A stretch of 64,000 nucleotides of DNA, from NCBI GenBank assembly GCA_026018925.1, contig JAKSZU010000025.1, positions 21,183,391-21,247,390 of the forward strand, given 5' to 3'. The notes under the pieces were generated by a model. It was given only the letters and a program-made list of their open reading frames with translations, did no database searches and had not been told where the DNA came from. Of the stretch, positions 20,801 through 31,424 are shown in pieces (the stretch's first letter is position 1; each line of letters begins with the position of its first letter). The translations under genes and the position numbers were made by a program. The stretch is from Tupaia tana. Taxonomy: Eukaryota > Chordata > Mammalia > Scandentia > Tupaiidae.

Positions 20801-21489
20801 TGTAGGGTGCAAAGGTTTGAATGTCCCCACAAAGTTCATGTGTTGAAAACTTAATATCCAGGGACCAGCAGTTAGCATAATGGCTATGTCACTGGACTCC
20901 CACGTAGTCAACCATGGTTCGCATCCCAGACCTGGTGGCTTAAAACTCACTCCGGGTGTGTGTGCGTGTGTGCCCAAGATACCAAGAGGAGAACAGAGGG
21001 GAAGGGATGTGGTGTGGCCATCCCCCCTGGGGAGTGATTTCTCGCTTTCTGTCTCTCTGTCTCTATCTGTCTGTCTGGCGAGCGCATGCACCCTATAGCA
21101 AAAACCTCTCCAAAAAGGAAAAGAAAAGAAAAAAAAAACGTAATTTCCAATGCAACAGTTTTGGGATGTGGGACCTGATAAAATGTGAAGACCATGAGGA
21201 CTCTGCATTCATGAATTAATGTTATAATCATGGCAGTGGGTTTGTTATTGCAGGAAAGAGTTTATTATGAATGCAGGTCAGCCCTCCTCCCCTTACTCTC
21301 TCTTGCATGAATGCTCTCTTGAGATTTTGACTTTTGGCCTGGGATGATGCAGCAAGAAGATCCTCGTGAGATGCTGGACCTTCCACTTTGGATGTTCCAG
21401 CCTTTAGATGTATAAGAAATACATCTCTCTTCTTTATAAATTACCCAGTTCAAATCATCTATTCTAGCAGCACAATATGGACTGAGATA
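20801..21489 (+). mobile_element. ERVL-MaLR LTR split by a young SINE
   Basis: LTR blocks before the SINE: GGTTTGAATGTCCCCACAAA and TTCATGTGTTGAAAACTTAA. After it: TAAAATGTGAAGACCATGAGG, ATGAATTAATG, CCTTACTCTCTCTTGCATG, CTTTATAAATTACCCAGTTC and TTCTAGCAGCACAATATGGACT. LTR length without the SINE is about 410. No internal region follows. Confidence 0.85.
20862..21136 (+). mobile_element. tRNA-derived SINE, young copy, in MaLR LTR
   Basis: Near-consensus: GGACCAGCAGTTAGCATAATG, GGTTCGCATCCCAGACC, CCCCCCTGGGGAGTGATTTC, GGCGAGCGCATGCACCC and an A-rich tail. The flanking duplication AAC(T/G)TAAT(A/T)TCCA lies at 20849-20861 and 21138-21150, with two mismatches. Confidence 0.94.
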
Positions 21490-21944
21490 TATGATAATAA
21501 CTCAGTAATTTACTTTTTTCATCTGTGGGATATTAATTTTCAAGTGTATGAGAAGAAAACCCATTATAATGTACCACAGAGAGAAATCTGTCTTTATTTC
21601 AATTTGCTCTTTGTTTTTCTTAGTTCAGACACAAAATTTCAGTATGTACATGGTTTAGAAAATAATATTTATCATTTACTTTATTTCAAGCACCTAAAAG
21701 AAGCATAAATGTAATTAAAGGATTAGTGAAGTTTTAATGATCATTTTTAAAGGGGTTTGGTGATAATGAATTTTCCATTATTCAATATTTCATTGAAAGG
21801 CCTAATTAAAATGATTTAGAAACTTCAATTAGGTTCTAGGAAGACAAGCATCATGCAGTTCCTAACAACAATGAAGTAAAATTGAATGGTAAATAGCAAT
21901 AGGCTATGATGAGGAAAATATGAAGATCTATTTTAACTACTAGG
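21490..21944. other. Unassigned AT-rich DNA
   Basis: No gene or repeat is recognised. A 106-codon open frame overlapping the LTR end (21388-21708) has no domain features and begins inside the LTR. Confidence 0.4.
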
Positions 21945-22272
21945 GAATATATTACTTTGCTTGGGTTGCCATAAAAATTATCATAGACTGGGCAGGTTAA
22001 GCAACAAGAATTTATATATTTCTTCTCAGTTCTGAAAGCTAGACGTCTAAGAGCAGGATGCTATCGTGGTTGACGTCTGATGAGGTTTCTTACACTGAGC
22101 TACAGACGGTCACTTCTCCATGTGTCCTCACGTGGCCTTTCCTCGGTTACTGTAGAGAAAAAGATCTCCGATGTATTTTCTATTTCTTATCAGAATAGCA
22201 GCCCTATCCAATGAGGAATCTACCCTTATGACCCTCTTTAAGCTTAATTACTCTCTAATATCTTCAAATGCA
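21945..22272 (-). mobile_element. ERVL-MaLR (MLT1-type) LTR, reverse
   Basis: The plus strand reads TTGGGTTGCCATAAAAATTA, AGACTGGGCAGGTTAAGCAA, TTCTCAGTTCTGAAAGCTAG, CACTTCTCCATGTGTCCTCAC and ATGACCCTCTTTAAGC. This is the reverse complement of the 3' half of a MaLR LTR. Confidence 0.8.
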
Positions 22273-22410
22273 AGGGATGTTCATGAAAGACTGGAATTAA
22301 AGTATTAGCTTATTTAGGTGCAAAAAATATTGAAATGCATGCATAGATTTTTTTCATACTCTATATTTTTAACTATATATTTTTATGAACTTTTTGAGAC
22401 TTCCTTAGAT
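22273..22410. mobile_element. Small inverted-repeat element (MITE-like, uncertain)
   Basis: It has GGGATGTTCATGAAAGACTGG at one end and TTTTATGAACTTTTTGAGAC at the other. The GTTCATGAAA / TATGAACTTTTTGA ends are roughly complementary, with GCAAAAAATATTGAAATGCA in between. The size and ends suggest an old non-autonomous mariner-type element, but the assignment is by resemblance only. Confidence 0.4.
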
Positions 22411-22883
22411 AGTCACATCAATATTAGAGCTTCAGCTTACAAAGTTCGAGGGAGGAAAATTCAGTCCCTAAGAGAGAGGTTTTAATCTCATGCAATAGTC
22501 TTGGATATGTACATTTTAGAAAGGCTTATATTATTATTCTAGGCTCCAATTTAGAATATGTTACAGATCACCCTAGAGAAACCCATCTATGTATTAATGT
22601 GTCGTGTCTACCTTACTCTTCCTAATATGCTGCCTGATACAATAGTCTATTAGCAAGAAATAACTACACTTCTATTGTCCTCAGAAGAGTTGCAAGCATG
22701 GACCTTATGTAAAAGAGTGAGGAATAAAATGAGTAGATTAGATTATGTATGTAATTAAAATATGACTAGACCTCTTTAAAAATATTTTTAAAATTTAATA
22801 TGCCTAAGATGGTATTGTACTGTAGTGTACCTAGAAACTACAGATCCAATTCCAAAATATCAGCCCTATAAAGCTCATTTATC
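22411..22883. other. Unassigned DNA
   Basis: No recognisable gene or transposon is present. It forms the 5' flank of the next SINE. Confidence 0.4.
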
Positions 22884-23165
22884 GGGACCAGCAGTTAGCG
22901 TAATGGCTATGTTGCTGGACTCCCATGTAGTCGACCGCGGTTTGAGTCCCGGACCCAGTGGCTTAAAACTCACGCTGGGCGTGTGTACGTGCGTGCCCAA
23001 GATCCCGAGAGGAGAATGGAGGAGAAGGGATTACAGCGTGGCCATCCTCCCAGGGGGTGATTTCTCGCTTTCTGTCTCTATGTCTCTCTCTGTCTGCCTG
23101 GCGAGTGCACACGCCCTATAGTAAAAACCTCTCCAAAAACAAACCAGCCAACCAATAAACAAAAA
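22884..23165 (+). mobile_element. tRNA-derived SINE, young copy
   Basis: GGGACCAGCAGTTAGCGTAA, GGTTTGAGTCCCGGACCCAG, GAGAGGAGAATGGAGGAGAA, CCTCCCAGGGGGTGATTTC, GGCGAGTGCACACGCCC and a tail of mixed A/C. The exact duplication AAAGCTCATTTATC lies at 22870-22883 and 23166-23179. Confidence 0.96.
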
Positions 23166-23479
23166 AAAGCTCATTTATCCACTGTGCCTTCTATTCAAGG
23201 ACTCACATGCGTGTGGATACACATTCTGTTCATTCTGTGGGACTGAAGGCCACTCCTTCCTATTCCCTGAATAACCTTCACAACAACATGAACAGGTCAT
23301 CCTCTTAGTACCCTTGTCCTTTATAAAGTCACTTCTTCCTGTATTGGTACTAATCAGTTCATTTCCTCTCTTGAGACGTAAGTTGAATTTTAAGTAGTGA
23401 CGTCAATTGAACCTCTTCTGCATCTTTGTTTACTTGGTAAATCAACAGCCTACTAGATACTCAATGTGGCCTCACTCCT
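23166..23479. other. Unassigned DNA
   Basis: About 300 bases with nothing recognisable beyond the TSD copy at 23166-23179. Confidence 0.4.
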
Positions 23480-23920
23480 GGGTCTGTGGTAAGATCCACT
23501 GTCCAGTATGCTGAGGGTCTGTGGAGAATCAAAGGAAGAGAAAGGAGGGATTGTCCTTTTTCGCTCTTTTTCTGTCTCACTGCCACTGCCCTCAGACTGG
23601 GATGCACACCACTGCTTACCATGGTTCTCAGGTCCTTGGACTCAGACTGAATTATATCACAAGCTTCCCTGGCTTTGCAGCTTGCAAATGGCAGATCATG
23701 AAACCTCCCAGCCTCCAAAACTGCGTGAGTCAACCTCTGCCCCCCCAAAAAAAGAGTAAACCAAAACCCCAACATACATATACAGATTAAACACAAACAT
23801 ATGTTTAACCTCAAAAAGTATGTATGTGCGTATATATAAATATTTCTGTGTATATGCATGTGTGTATAAATTATTATACATATACTATTGTTAGTTTCTC
23901 TGGAGAACCCTAATACAGTC
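23480..23920 (+). mobile_element. MLT2-type (ERVL) LTR, 3' part
   Basis: It shows CTTGGACTCAGACTGAATTA, GCTTTGCAGCTTGCAAATGG, CAGATCATGAAACCTCCCAG, CCTCCAAAACTGCGTGAGTC, a TATA/TGTG-rich stretch, and TTTCTCTGGAGAACCCTAAT at the 3' end. This is the typical 3' block order of MLT2 LTRs. The 5' part is weak or missing. Confidence 0.8.
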
Positions 23921-24659
23921 TGCTAGAAGATGTGTCAAATATCAGCAGATTTATACAAGTACCGAGTCATTAGTCTTTTCAGCATGTTTAGAACACCATC
24001 TATACACATTGAGACTGTAGATAACAAGCTTGAATTGCACGGAAAACAAACGAAGCTTGAATTAGGCGTAGGTGAAATGTCGACTTCTCTAGATAAGTAA
24101 GGTGTCTGTATTTTACCACATATGAGAAGAGGGTGCTACTATAACTAAAGCGAGGCGATGAGAATTGCCCCACCAGCCTTCCTTCCACAATCCATATGTC
24201 GCTCTAACGTGAACTGAGCAGAAGGTAGAAAAGCTTCTGAACTGGAGAATCAGTTTAAGTTTCAAGAGAGGAGGACTGCAGCAGTCAGTCTGGAGTAATA
24301 ACAGGATGTGGATATCTATAAAGGACTGCTATACAGTAGGCGATGAGGCATCAAAGTGGAGATCATTCTGGGCTATCCAAATGGCCCTATACTTGATTTT
24401 AACCGAAAGGATACAATGTTTTAGTTAGACAGGAGGAAAAAGTTCATGAGAGCCATTGTACACATCAGTGACCATAGTTGACAATATATGGTATACACAA
24501 AAATTGCTAAGAGTAAATTTTAGATGTTCTAACCATACCAAAACAAGTATGTGAGGAAATGTTAATTAGCTTGATTTAGCCATTCTGCAATGTCAAAACA
24601 TCATGTTGAACATCATAACATATACAATTTTTATTCATTAATTTAAAAAAATGCCAATA
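23921..24659. other. Unassigned DNA
   Basis: No gene or repeat is recognised between the MLT2 LTR and the following MaLR LTR. Confidence 0.4.
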
Positions 24660-24965
24660 TATGTGTGTCATATGTGTCTCCAAGCAAGAGGGAGACTTGA
24701 CGCACATTCACAGAGGGGAAGACAGAGACAGGAACAAGACAGTGACAGGTCAGGACATGGCGACTGCCAGCTGCTATTGTAGAAGAAGGAATGGATTCTC
24801 CTGTCCAGTCTAGGGAGAGTCGCCCTGCAGACACCTTGATTTCAACTCAGCAAAACTCATTTTATACTTGTGGCCTCCAGAACTTTGAGAGAATACGTTT
24901 TTGTTTTCTTAAACCATCAAGATTTCAGTGATTTGTTACAACACTCAGCCGCCCTAGGAAAGTAA
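24660..24965 (+). mobile_element. ERVL-MaLR (MLT1-type) LTR, 3' part
   Basis: GTGGCCTCCAGAACTTTGAG, AGAATACGTTTTTGTTTTCT, AAACCATCAAGATTTCAGTG, TTTGTTACAACACTC and GCCCTAGGAAAGTAA form the usual MLT1 LTR 3' end. Upstream (GAAGACAGAGACAGGAACAA and later) is compatible LTR sequence. Confidence 0.75.
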
Positions 24966-25339
24966 TATAAAGAATCGTTGGAAGCAAACAAAGCCGTATT
25001 ATGTGTATATTGTATTCTGCAAGAAACCAAGGACCATTTCGATGAATGATGTGTAGATCCAGGTCTTTAACTGATCAGATTCTGAACCTCCAGAAGCTAC
25101 AGAACTCACTTGTCTTCATGTGACAGAGTTCCTTGGTTCACCTCATTTCAAGTCAGCCATGGGGACATTTGAATTCTGCACTGCTAGGGTCCAATAGAAA
25201 TCAGTATCTGTAGTGTCTCTCTGCTCGGCTGTCTCCAAGATTTTTCTAAGGTCAGTGTTACTAGTGCAAGAGAGCAAATTCCCCTGGAAAACCCTCAGAA
25301 GGCAGACAAAAGTCAGAGTTTAATGCCTCTACTTTCTGA
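24966..25339. other. Unassigned DNA
   Basis: Nothing recognisable; about 370 bases. Confidence 0.4.
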
Positions 25340-25533
25340 CTTTTTATTTTTTTCTTGAGAGATTTGGTATTAGGGTGCATGCGTTCACCAGAGAGAGAGA
25401 GAAATTGAAAAACCATGCCCTAGTAGGGATAGCCATGCTGCAGTCCCATTCCTATTCTTCTCTTGGGATTTTGGACACACATGCCCGGCATCAGTTTCAA
25501 GGGGTTAGTCTGAGGTGTAATCTGCAAGCTCTT
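25340..25533 (-). mobile_element. tRNA-derived SINE, truncated old copy
   Basis: T-rich tail, TTGAGAGATTTGGTATTAGGG, CAGAGAGAGAGAGAAATTG and GCAGTCCCATTCC, then a degraded head with GTTTCAAGGGGTTAGTC. The normal GCTGGTCCC end is lost, and a younger SINE sits just 3'. Confidence 0.7.
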
Positions 25534-25547
25534 AAAAGGATTCTAGG

Positions 25548-25815
25548 GGGACCAGCAGTTAGCGTAATGGCTATGTCGCTGGACTCCCACGTAGTCGACC
25601 GTGGTTCGAGTCCCGGACCCGGCGGCTTAAACTCACGCCGGGCGCGTGTGCGTGCGTGCCCAAGATCCCGAGAGGAGAATGGAGGAGAAGGGATTGCGGC
25701 GTGGCCATCCCCCCTGGGGGGTGATTTCTCGCTTTCTATCTCTCTGTCTCTCTCTGTCTGTCTGGCGAGCGCACGCGCCCTATAGCAAAAACCTCTCCAA
25801 AAAAAAAAAGAAAAG
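25548..25815 (+). mobile_element. tRNA-derived SINE, closest to consensus in this window
   Basis: It carries an intact A box region (TTAGCGTAATGGCT), an intact B box (GGTTCGAGTCC), CGGGCGCGTGTGCGTGCGTG, CCCGAGAGGAGAATGGAGG, GATTGCGGCGTGG, the hairpin-forming CCCCCCTGGGGGG, GCGAGCGCACGCGCCCTATA and CCTCTCC plus an A tail. The duplication AAAAGGATTCTAGG is exact at 25534-25547 and 25816-25829. Almost all CpGs survive, so this is one of the youngest copies. Confidence 0.97.
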
Positions 25816-25829
25816 AAAAGGATTCTAGG

Positions 25830-26120
25830 TAGGATTAACAGCTAGTTACTGACAGTAGAAAGCAGCTTAATAAACACTACATTGCTTTTGTATCTCTTCC
25901 CTGTCTCATTTTCTCTCTACTTTGAATCACTTCATAGAATCATCTACACAATAAACTACTTATAACCAGTGTTCTCAGATCCCACTGGCAGGAAAACATT
26001 AAAGAAGGCAGTGTGTAATCAAATGGCTTTAGGAAGCAAACTCTTAGATAAAATTCTAAAATTTCATTAGTCACCAGTCAGATGGCAAGAGATACTCATT
26101 ATATTACAGATAGTCAATGA
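25830..26120. other. Unassigned DNA
   Basis: About 290 bases without gene or clear repeat. Confidence 0.4.
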
Positions 26121-26363
26121 GGGGCCAGCAGTTGGCATGGTCGTTCAGGTGCTGGACTTCTCTATGGCTGACCATATTCTGAGTCCCAGAGGCAGCTTGA
26201 AAAATCACTCCAGGCGTGTATGCATGTGTGTCCAAAATCATGAGAGGAGAATGAAGAAGGGCTTGTGGTGTGCCATGCCTCCTGAGAGATGATTTTTCAC
26301 TTTTCATCTCTCTGTCTCTGTCTGGTGAGCACATGAAGCATATGGCAAAAAAAGAAAAAAAAA
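26121..26363 (+). mobile_element. tRNA-derived SINE, old copy
   Basis: GGGGCCAGCAGTTGGCATGG, a decayed B box region (TTCTGAGTCCC), TGAGAGGAGAATGAAGAAGG, GATGATTTTTCAC, CTCTGTCTCTGTCTGG and an A-rich tail. Confidence 0.85.
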
Positions 26364-26526
26364 TAGATTGCAAGTGAATGGTGACAAAGTCTGGTAAGTT
26401 ATAGTATCACAATAACCAAGAATATGTTTGGATGTATAAATAGGCTTTACATGATAAGTGGTAAAATTGAAGAAATATTATTAACTAAAGCATGCAGTCT
26501 TAAATGCAAATTAAAAAACACAGAGT

Positions 26527-26788
26527 CTTTTTTTTAAGAGGTTTTACCTTAGGGCATGTGCACTTGCTGGAGAGACAGACAGAGACTGAGAGAAAAAGTG
26601 AGAACTCTTTCCCCCACACAAGAGAGATTGACACGCCACAATCCCTTCTCCTCTGTTCTCCTCCTGGGATCTTGGGCATGCACGCACACATGTCCAGTAT
26701 GATTTTGAAACCACCAGGTCCAGGACTAGAACTGCAGTTGGCCATGTGGGAGTCCAGCAATGTAAACTCTACACCATCTGCTGGTCCC
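26527..26788 (-). mobile_element. tRNA-derived SINE, old copy
   Basis: AAGAGGTTTTACCTTAGGGC, GAGAGACAGACAGAGACTG, CAATCCCTTCTCCTC, ACCACCAGGTCCAGGACT, and a head ending CCATCTGCTGGTCCC. Confidence 0.86.
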
Positions 26789-26859
26789 AAGGGGTCTATT
26801 TTAATTCCCGTAAACTGCGGGTTACCATTTTCAAGGTCTGCTGTAAATAAAAAGTCACC

Positions 26860-26945
26860 GTCGTCATAGCTTACTGTCTTTTTGGCATGACCTTGGATGA
26901 ATCATCTAACCTCTCTCAGGCCCATTTTCTTTATATAAAAAGTGA
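26860..26945 (+). mobile_element. MIR fragment
   Basis: TGACCTTGGATGAATCATCT, AACCTCTCTCAGGCC and TTTTCTTTATATAAAAAG follow the MIR core order (gACCTTGGGCAAGTCAcTTAACCTCTCTG...CCTCAtcTGTAAAATG). Confidence 0.75.
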
Positions 26946-26982
26946 ACATGTAAACAGTCCTTACAGAAAATAAGGCAAAACA

Positions 26983-27190
26983 TGGGATGGCCAGTAGCAT
27001 GGTGGTGGGGGAGGCTGGATTCCACGTGACTGACGTAGCAATTTGAGTCCTGGACTCTGCAGCTTGGTAAACATGCCAGGCGCTTGCGTACCAGGAGGAG
27101 AACGGAGCAGAAGGGATTGTGGCAAGGCCGTCTTCCCTGGGGGTTGTTTTCTAAGTTTCCTCTCCCACTCTGTCTCTTCAGTGTGAACAA
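26983..27190 (+). mobile_element. tRNA-derived SINE, old, 3'-truncated
   Basis: GGGATGGCCAGTAGCATGGT, CAATTTGAGTCCTGGACTC, GGAGGAGAACGGAGCAGAAG, GATTGTGGCAAGG, CCCTGGGGGTT and CTCCCACTCTGTC. The GCCCTATAGC end and A tail are absent. It lies shortly after a MIR. Confidence 0.82.
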
Positions 27191-28199
27191 TTACCCTAGA
27201 CTTTAATCTAATCTCTGTGCATTTCTCCATCACCAGGGGTTGGCAGACCTAATTGGAACATTCATATGAATGTCCAGGATTTATATCTGATGATTAGAGA
27301 GATATTTTTCTTCGGATGGTTAGCTCTGTGAGTGTGTAGACTGAAGTGATTGAAATCATTTCACTGCCACAGGCAAACCCACCTGAGTCTGCAGCAAAAT
27401 AATATCAAAGCACAGAACTAAACAATGCAATGCAGAAAGAAAAGCTCTAAAGCATGCATCATGCTCTCCAGTTAATTCTCTTTATTTTTGAAACTAGTTT
27501 CACTTGGGTTCTTTTTTTATTATTTCTAACAGAAAGCAATTTAACTTTATTTTAAGGAGAATTAGATACTTCATGGTTTGGAACTTTAGGGTCACCAGTT
27601 AGACTTACACATAATAAATTTACAAATGCCAAGGGTTTATTGTGGAATGGTGGTCAAAGAAATAATTAAGAATCTGGCAAAGGAAGTTAATTCCAGTAAT
27701 GAAAAACCGACCCATCTGAATTGGTCTATACTTCTCCTTAGGCACCTGCTCATCCAGGGAATTGTTCCTGATTTCTCAGGCTAGGTTATACTCCAGTCCT
27801 GTGCTTCCCGTCACCCTAAATTTGTGTGATACAATTTAATATGAAATGAAAGTCTCTATTGGTATATTTGCCTCTTGCATTTGCATAAACCAAACTACAT
27901 GAGAGTACCAACCACCTATTACTGTCCTACATATAGAAGATGTCTAACAAATATTGGCTGAATGGAACCACCATAAAAAAGCAAGTATGACCTACTTTCT
28001 ACTTGCTCTGTTAAGCTAATCATCCCATGTATAGATCTTTTAGAAACAAATCTATAATGCATTTTACCAGTCCCTGAAGCCTTCCTTGGCTCTGCAGAGG
28101 TAGAAAGATCCTAAGAGACTAATCTGGTACTCTAGAGGTGGTTGCTGTCACACTGAACAATCAACCACTCATTGAGGAGTCCTTCAGTCCAGCCAGATG
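27191..28199. other. Unassigned DNA with a perfect 16-base palindrome
   Basis: No gene or repeat is recognised in this 1-kb stretch. A perfect palindrome, ACATTCATATGAATGT, lies at 27258-27273. Confidence 0.4.
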
Positions 28200-28510
28200 A
28201 CTTGCAGTGCTGTCAAAAGACCTCAAAGCACCATTGCTGACCACACTTGTATACACTGCCACACAGGGAAAACCCCAAGGCCACTGCAGTTTCTGTTTTA
28301 CATATTTAAAAGAATCCAGAGGTGCAAAGCTTTTGCATTAAAGTTGCGTTATATAAGAGGACTGCAAACTTGTGCATCCAGGGACCCGAATCTAAAAAAT
28401 GGAGTATCTTTTTTCCCTTTGCATCCATTTGCTTTTATTCTGCTGTTACTACACTCCATCTTTTATTAAAAAAAAAAAAAAAAAAAAAAAAAACAACAAC
28501 AACAACAACT
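28200..28510 (+). other. Possible retroposed sequence ending in poly(A)
   Basis: An ATTAAA at 28464-28469 is followed at once by about 26 A residues and (CAA)n to 28508. This could be the 3' end of a retrocopy or of an LTR/L1 remnant. The body has no recognised gene, and no flanking duplication was found. Confidence 0.35.
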
Positions 28511-29289
28511 AAGTGACAACTAAAAATCCAGGTCAGTATTGGAAATAAAGTCATTCAGAGAAAGGTAGAATTTTATGCTTACTTCAAAAAACATTAGCCA
28601 TTCCAAGTTTAAGATTCAAGTGATATGATAACATCATTTTTTATAGTAACCAAGTATTAAGGGCCAGTGTAGTAACGTGTTAAAAGTTGCATAACCATGT
28701 AGGACTATTTCGAACTACTAATGGATATTTAGAAGAGAGGAATGATAATTGAAATGATAAAATAGTGCAAGAATTTAAAAAGTTGAGGTCGAGATTGGAA
28801 CTCGATGTGGTTAGAAACCCAATATAAAATTAGCAAAATGCACAAAGCAGTTCTCTGAACTTTTTCCTAAAAGGTGAAAAACAAGGATCCTCCTGAATCA
28901 AAAGTAAATGGTCTTTTCAGCTCCTAGAAGGTAGCCCAGTTACAGCTATAAACCTGACCACAAGCACAAAAAAGAACCAGCCAGAAGCAGTAACAGTCCA
29001 GAAGGAGATTTCCATAGTAAAAATCACACCCTTGGGCGGGAATGTAAGATGTTAATGATACCTATAATATAAATGCAGGAACAGTCACTGCTCATGCACG
29101 GAGCAAACCCCTCCATACACACTCTGACCTCACACCTTCCCACCCTCTACTCTGATAAAACCCCAGCAGACTCCCAGTCTTCAGGAGACAGCTGGGACTC
29201 TCTCTGTTTCTCCACCTGTTTTCCTGAAATAATTTCTATCCTCTCAGAGTTAAGACCCTGAGTCTGCAGACAGAACTGTCAAATTTTAT

Positions 29290-29320
<31 letters not shown>

Positions 29321-29554
29321 TATATGTACATATATATTAAATGTGTTTCATCTTTTTGTATACCTTTTTTACTTTTTTTTTTTTTTAATCGTCTTTTTTG
29401 GAGCTGTTTTGCAACAAAAGACCGATTATATTATTTTTCAATTATAGAGGAGAATGTCATTTCTTTGAGCCATATTTCCAAATTTTATAAAATTCATTAG
29501 CTAATATGGCCAATGCATTGATGCTTATTCACATTAATATTTAAACTTTTATCT
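28511..29554. other. Unassigned DNA; possible LTR remnant and a (CA)n tract
   Basis: The segment 28920-29280 has a C/T-rich run with CAGGAGACAGCTGGGACTC and CCTGAAATAATTTC, which is loosely LTR-like but not assigned. A (CA)n run lies at 29289-29315, followed by TA-rich sequence and a T run at 29377-29388. Confidence 0.35.
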
Positions 29555-29823
29555 TGGGACCATCAGCTGGCAGAATAGTTACATCGCTAGACTTCTCGAT
29601 GGCTGACCATGGTTCATGTTCCAGAGCCGGCAGCTTGCAACTCATGCTGGGCTTGTGCACATAGATGCCCACAATCCGAAGAGGCAAATGGAGAAGAAGG
29701 CATTGAGGCAGGGCCATCCTCCTTACAGGATGATTTCTTCCTTCCCTTCTCTCTGTCATTCTCTGACTTTCTGGTGACCTCACTAGCCATATGTATATCA
29801 AACATCTTTCAAAAATAAATAAC
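29555..29823 (+). mobile_element. tRNA-derived SINE, old copy
   Basis: CTTGGGACCATCAGCTGGCA, GGTTCATGTTCCAGAGCC, GAAGAGGCAAATGGAGAAGA, CATTGAGGCAGGG, CCCTTCTCTCTGTC and an AAATAAAT tail. Confidence 0.85.
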
Positions 29824-30479
29824 ATGAAACTCTATCTAATTACGAATGCAAAATTTTAAAAACAACATAAAATACAGTTAACTCAGTTAAATAGTTCCAG
29901 TCCCTGTTGGATGGGAGAAGAGAACCTTCCCAAACATGACTTTGCTCAGCTCCATTTACCACAGTTATGCTTTTATAACTATTGTAATGTTTACTGCTTT
30001 TTTAGCTAAATCTCTTTGTGTTTACACAAAGGTTTACCTTTTCTAAAACTAATTGTGTTTCCTCTTTTCTGCCTCTCATAAAGCCACTAAAGCAAAAAGG
30101 ATAATTATATACTACTAGTCACAAAATAAAACATGCCAAAGATAACCTGAGGTTTGAAATGGCATGAAGTGGTGCTAAAAGAAAAAAAAAAAAGAAAAGA
30201 AAAAAGAAAAAAAAAAGACAATTTAATTTAGTGGAGTTTAATTGAGCAAATCTTAACACAATTCGAATAGAGCGGTTTTCCGGATCAACTTCCAAGCCAC
30301 TCCAGAGAGTCTCTTGGTCAACTCGGTATTTTACCTTCTAGATAAGGAAAGTGATGTACAAAAATGAATGTGAAAGAATGAGGTAGAAAAACAATGTGGG
30401 TTGGTTACATTCTGAAGTTTATCTGCGTTAACACAGTTTAAGAGGCGGAATGCTTATGACTGAGTGAAGCCTTAGCTAC
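29824..30479. other. Unassigned DNA with an A-rich block
   Basis: An imperfect A/AG-rich run lies at 30180-30220. No body of a retroposon is recognised 5' of it. Nothing else stands out. Confidence 0.4.
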
Positions 30480-30744
30480 TGTGATTGGCTGTGATGTAGT
30501 GTTTATGTCCCTAGATTCCCACTTAGTCAACTGTGGTTCAAATCCCAGACCTGGAGACTTAAAACTCATGCTGGGCATGTGTGCGTGCTTGCCCAAGATC
30601 CAGAGAAGAGAATGGAGGAGAAGTGATTGTGGTGTGCCATTTCCCTGGGGGGTGATTTCTCAGTTGCTGTCTCTCTGTCTCTCTCTCTGTCTCCCCGGTG
30701 AGCACACAAACTCTATAGCAAAAATCTCTCTCTCTCAAAAAAAG
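30480..30744 (+). mobile_element. tRNA-derived SINE
   Basis: The 5' end is lost (TGATTGGCTGTGATGTAGTG), then GGTTCAAATCCCAGACCTGG, AGAATGGAGGAGAAGTGATT, CCCTGGGGGGTGATTTCTC, CTCTGTCTCTCTCTCTGTC and CTCTATAGC with a CT/A tail. Confidence 0.88.
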
Positions 30745-31424
30745 TTATTTACATAATTTTGTTTTAGTAAAAGTACTGTACAAATAATAAGCGATTGCAA
30801 CCATATTTGAAATAATAAACTGCTGCCATAATAATCCATAGGTTATTATGATTACTTCACTCCTTTGTTCTAACCTCCCCAATCTGAGCAAAATATTCCT
30901 AACTTGACTTAATCAAAGTTTAGTCAGTCTTCTCCTTTTTTCCCCCACAGGTTCCTGGTCCTTGACTTACTCTTGAACTTCAGCAAGCATTAGAATTCAG
31001 AAAAGTCTCTCTTTACTGGCCTCTTCTGAGAACCATCCAACCTCAGAAAAAAACATGACTACATCAACGGTCAGATCATACTAGTTGCTCATTGCACTCC
31101 CCACTCTACACCTTCTAACTTAATTTCCTTCTCCCTACGAAAAAGAGCCCTTTCAGCCTAATCTTGTGATAGGCATAGATTTTACTGTTGAAGTATTTCC
31201 CTATTCCAACAGTCCCTCTCCTTTTATTGCAAGAATGAATTTGAAAAACATCTCCCTTACATCTCTGGATTTAGGTTTATTTATCTATCTATCTCTTTAT
31301 TTATTTTATTTTTTTTTTAATTTATAGTCTCCGAGGTATTCCTTAGTCCGTTCCATCATACAGTCCAGAAAAATCATGAACCATGTGCTCAGAAAAAGTA
31401 GCACTTCCATGTTATTCAGTGATG
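30745..31424. other. Unassigned DNA
   Basis: No gene is seen. A TATC/TTTA-rich and T-rich patch lies at 31273-31322. Confidence 0.4.

Noticed and set aside
23461..23859. 132-codon frame and antisense frames
   Set aside because: They lie in the MLT2 LTR and lack family features.
25548..25625. tRNA gene
   Set aside because: The A and B boxes are good, but the sequence continues into a SINE body and repeats across the window; no proper acceptor stem or CCA-end context is visible.
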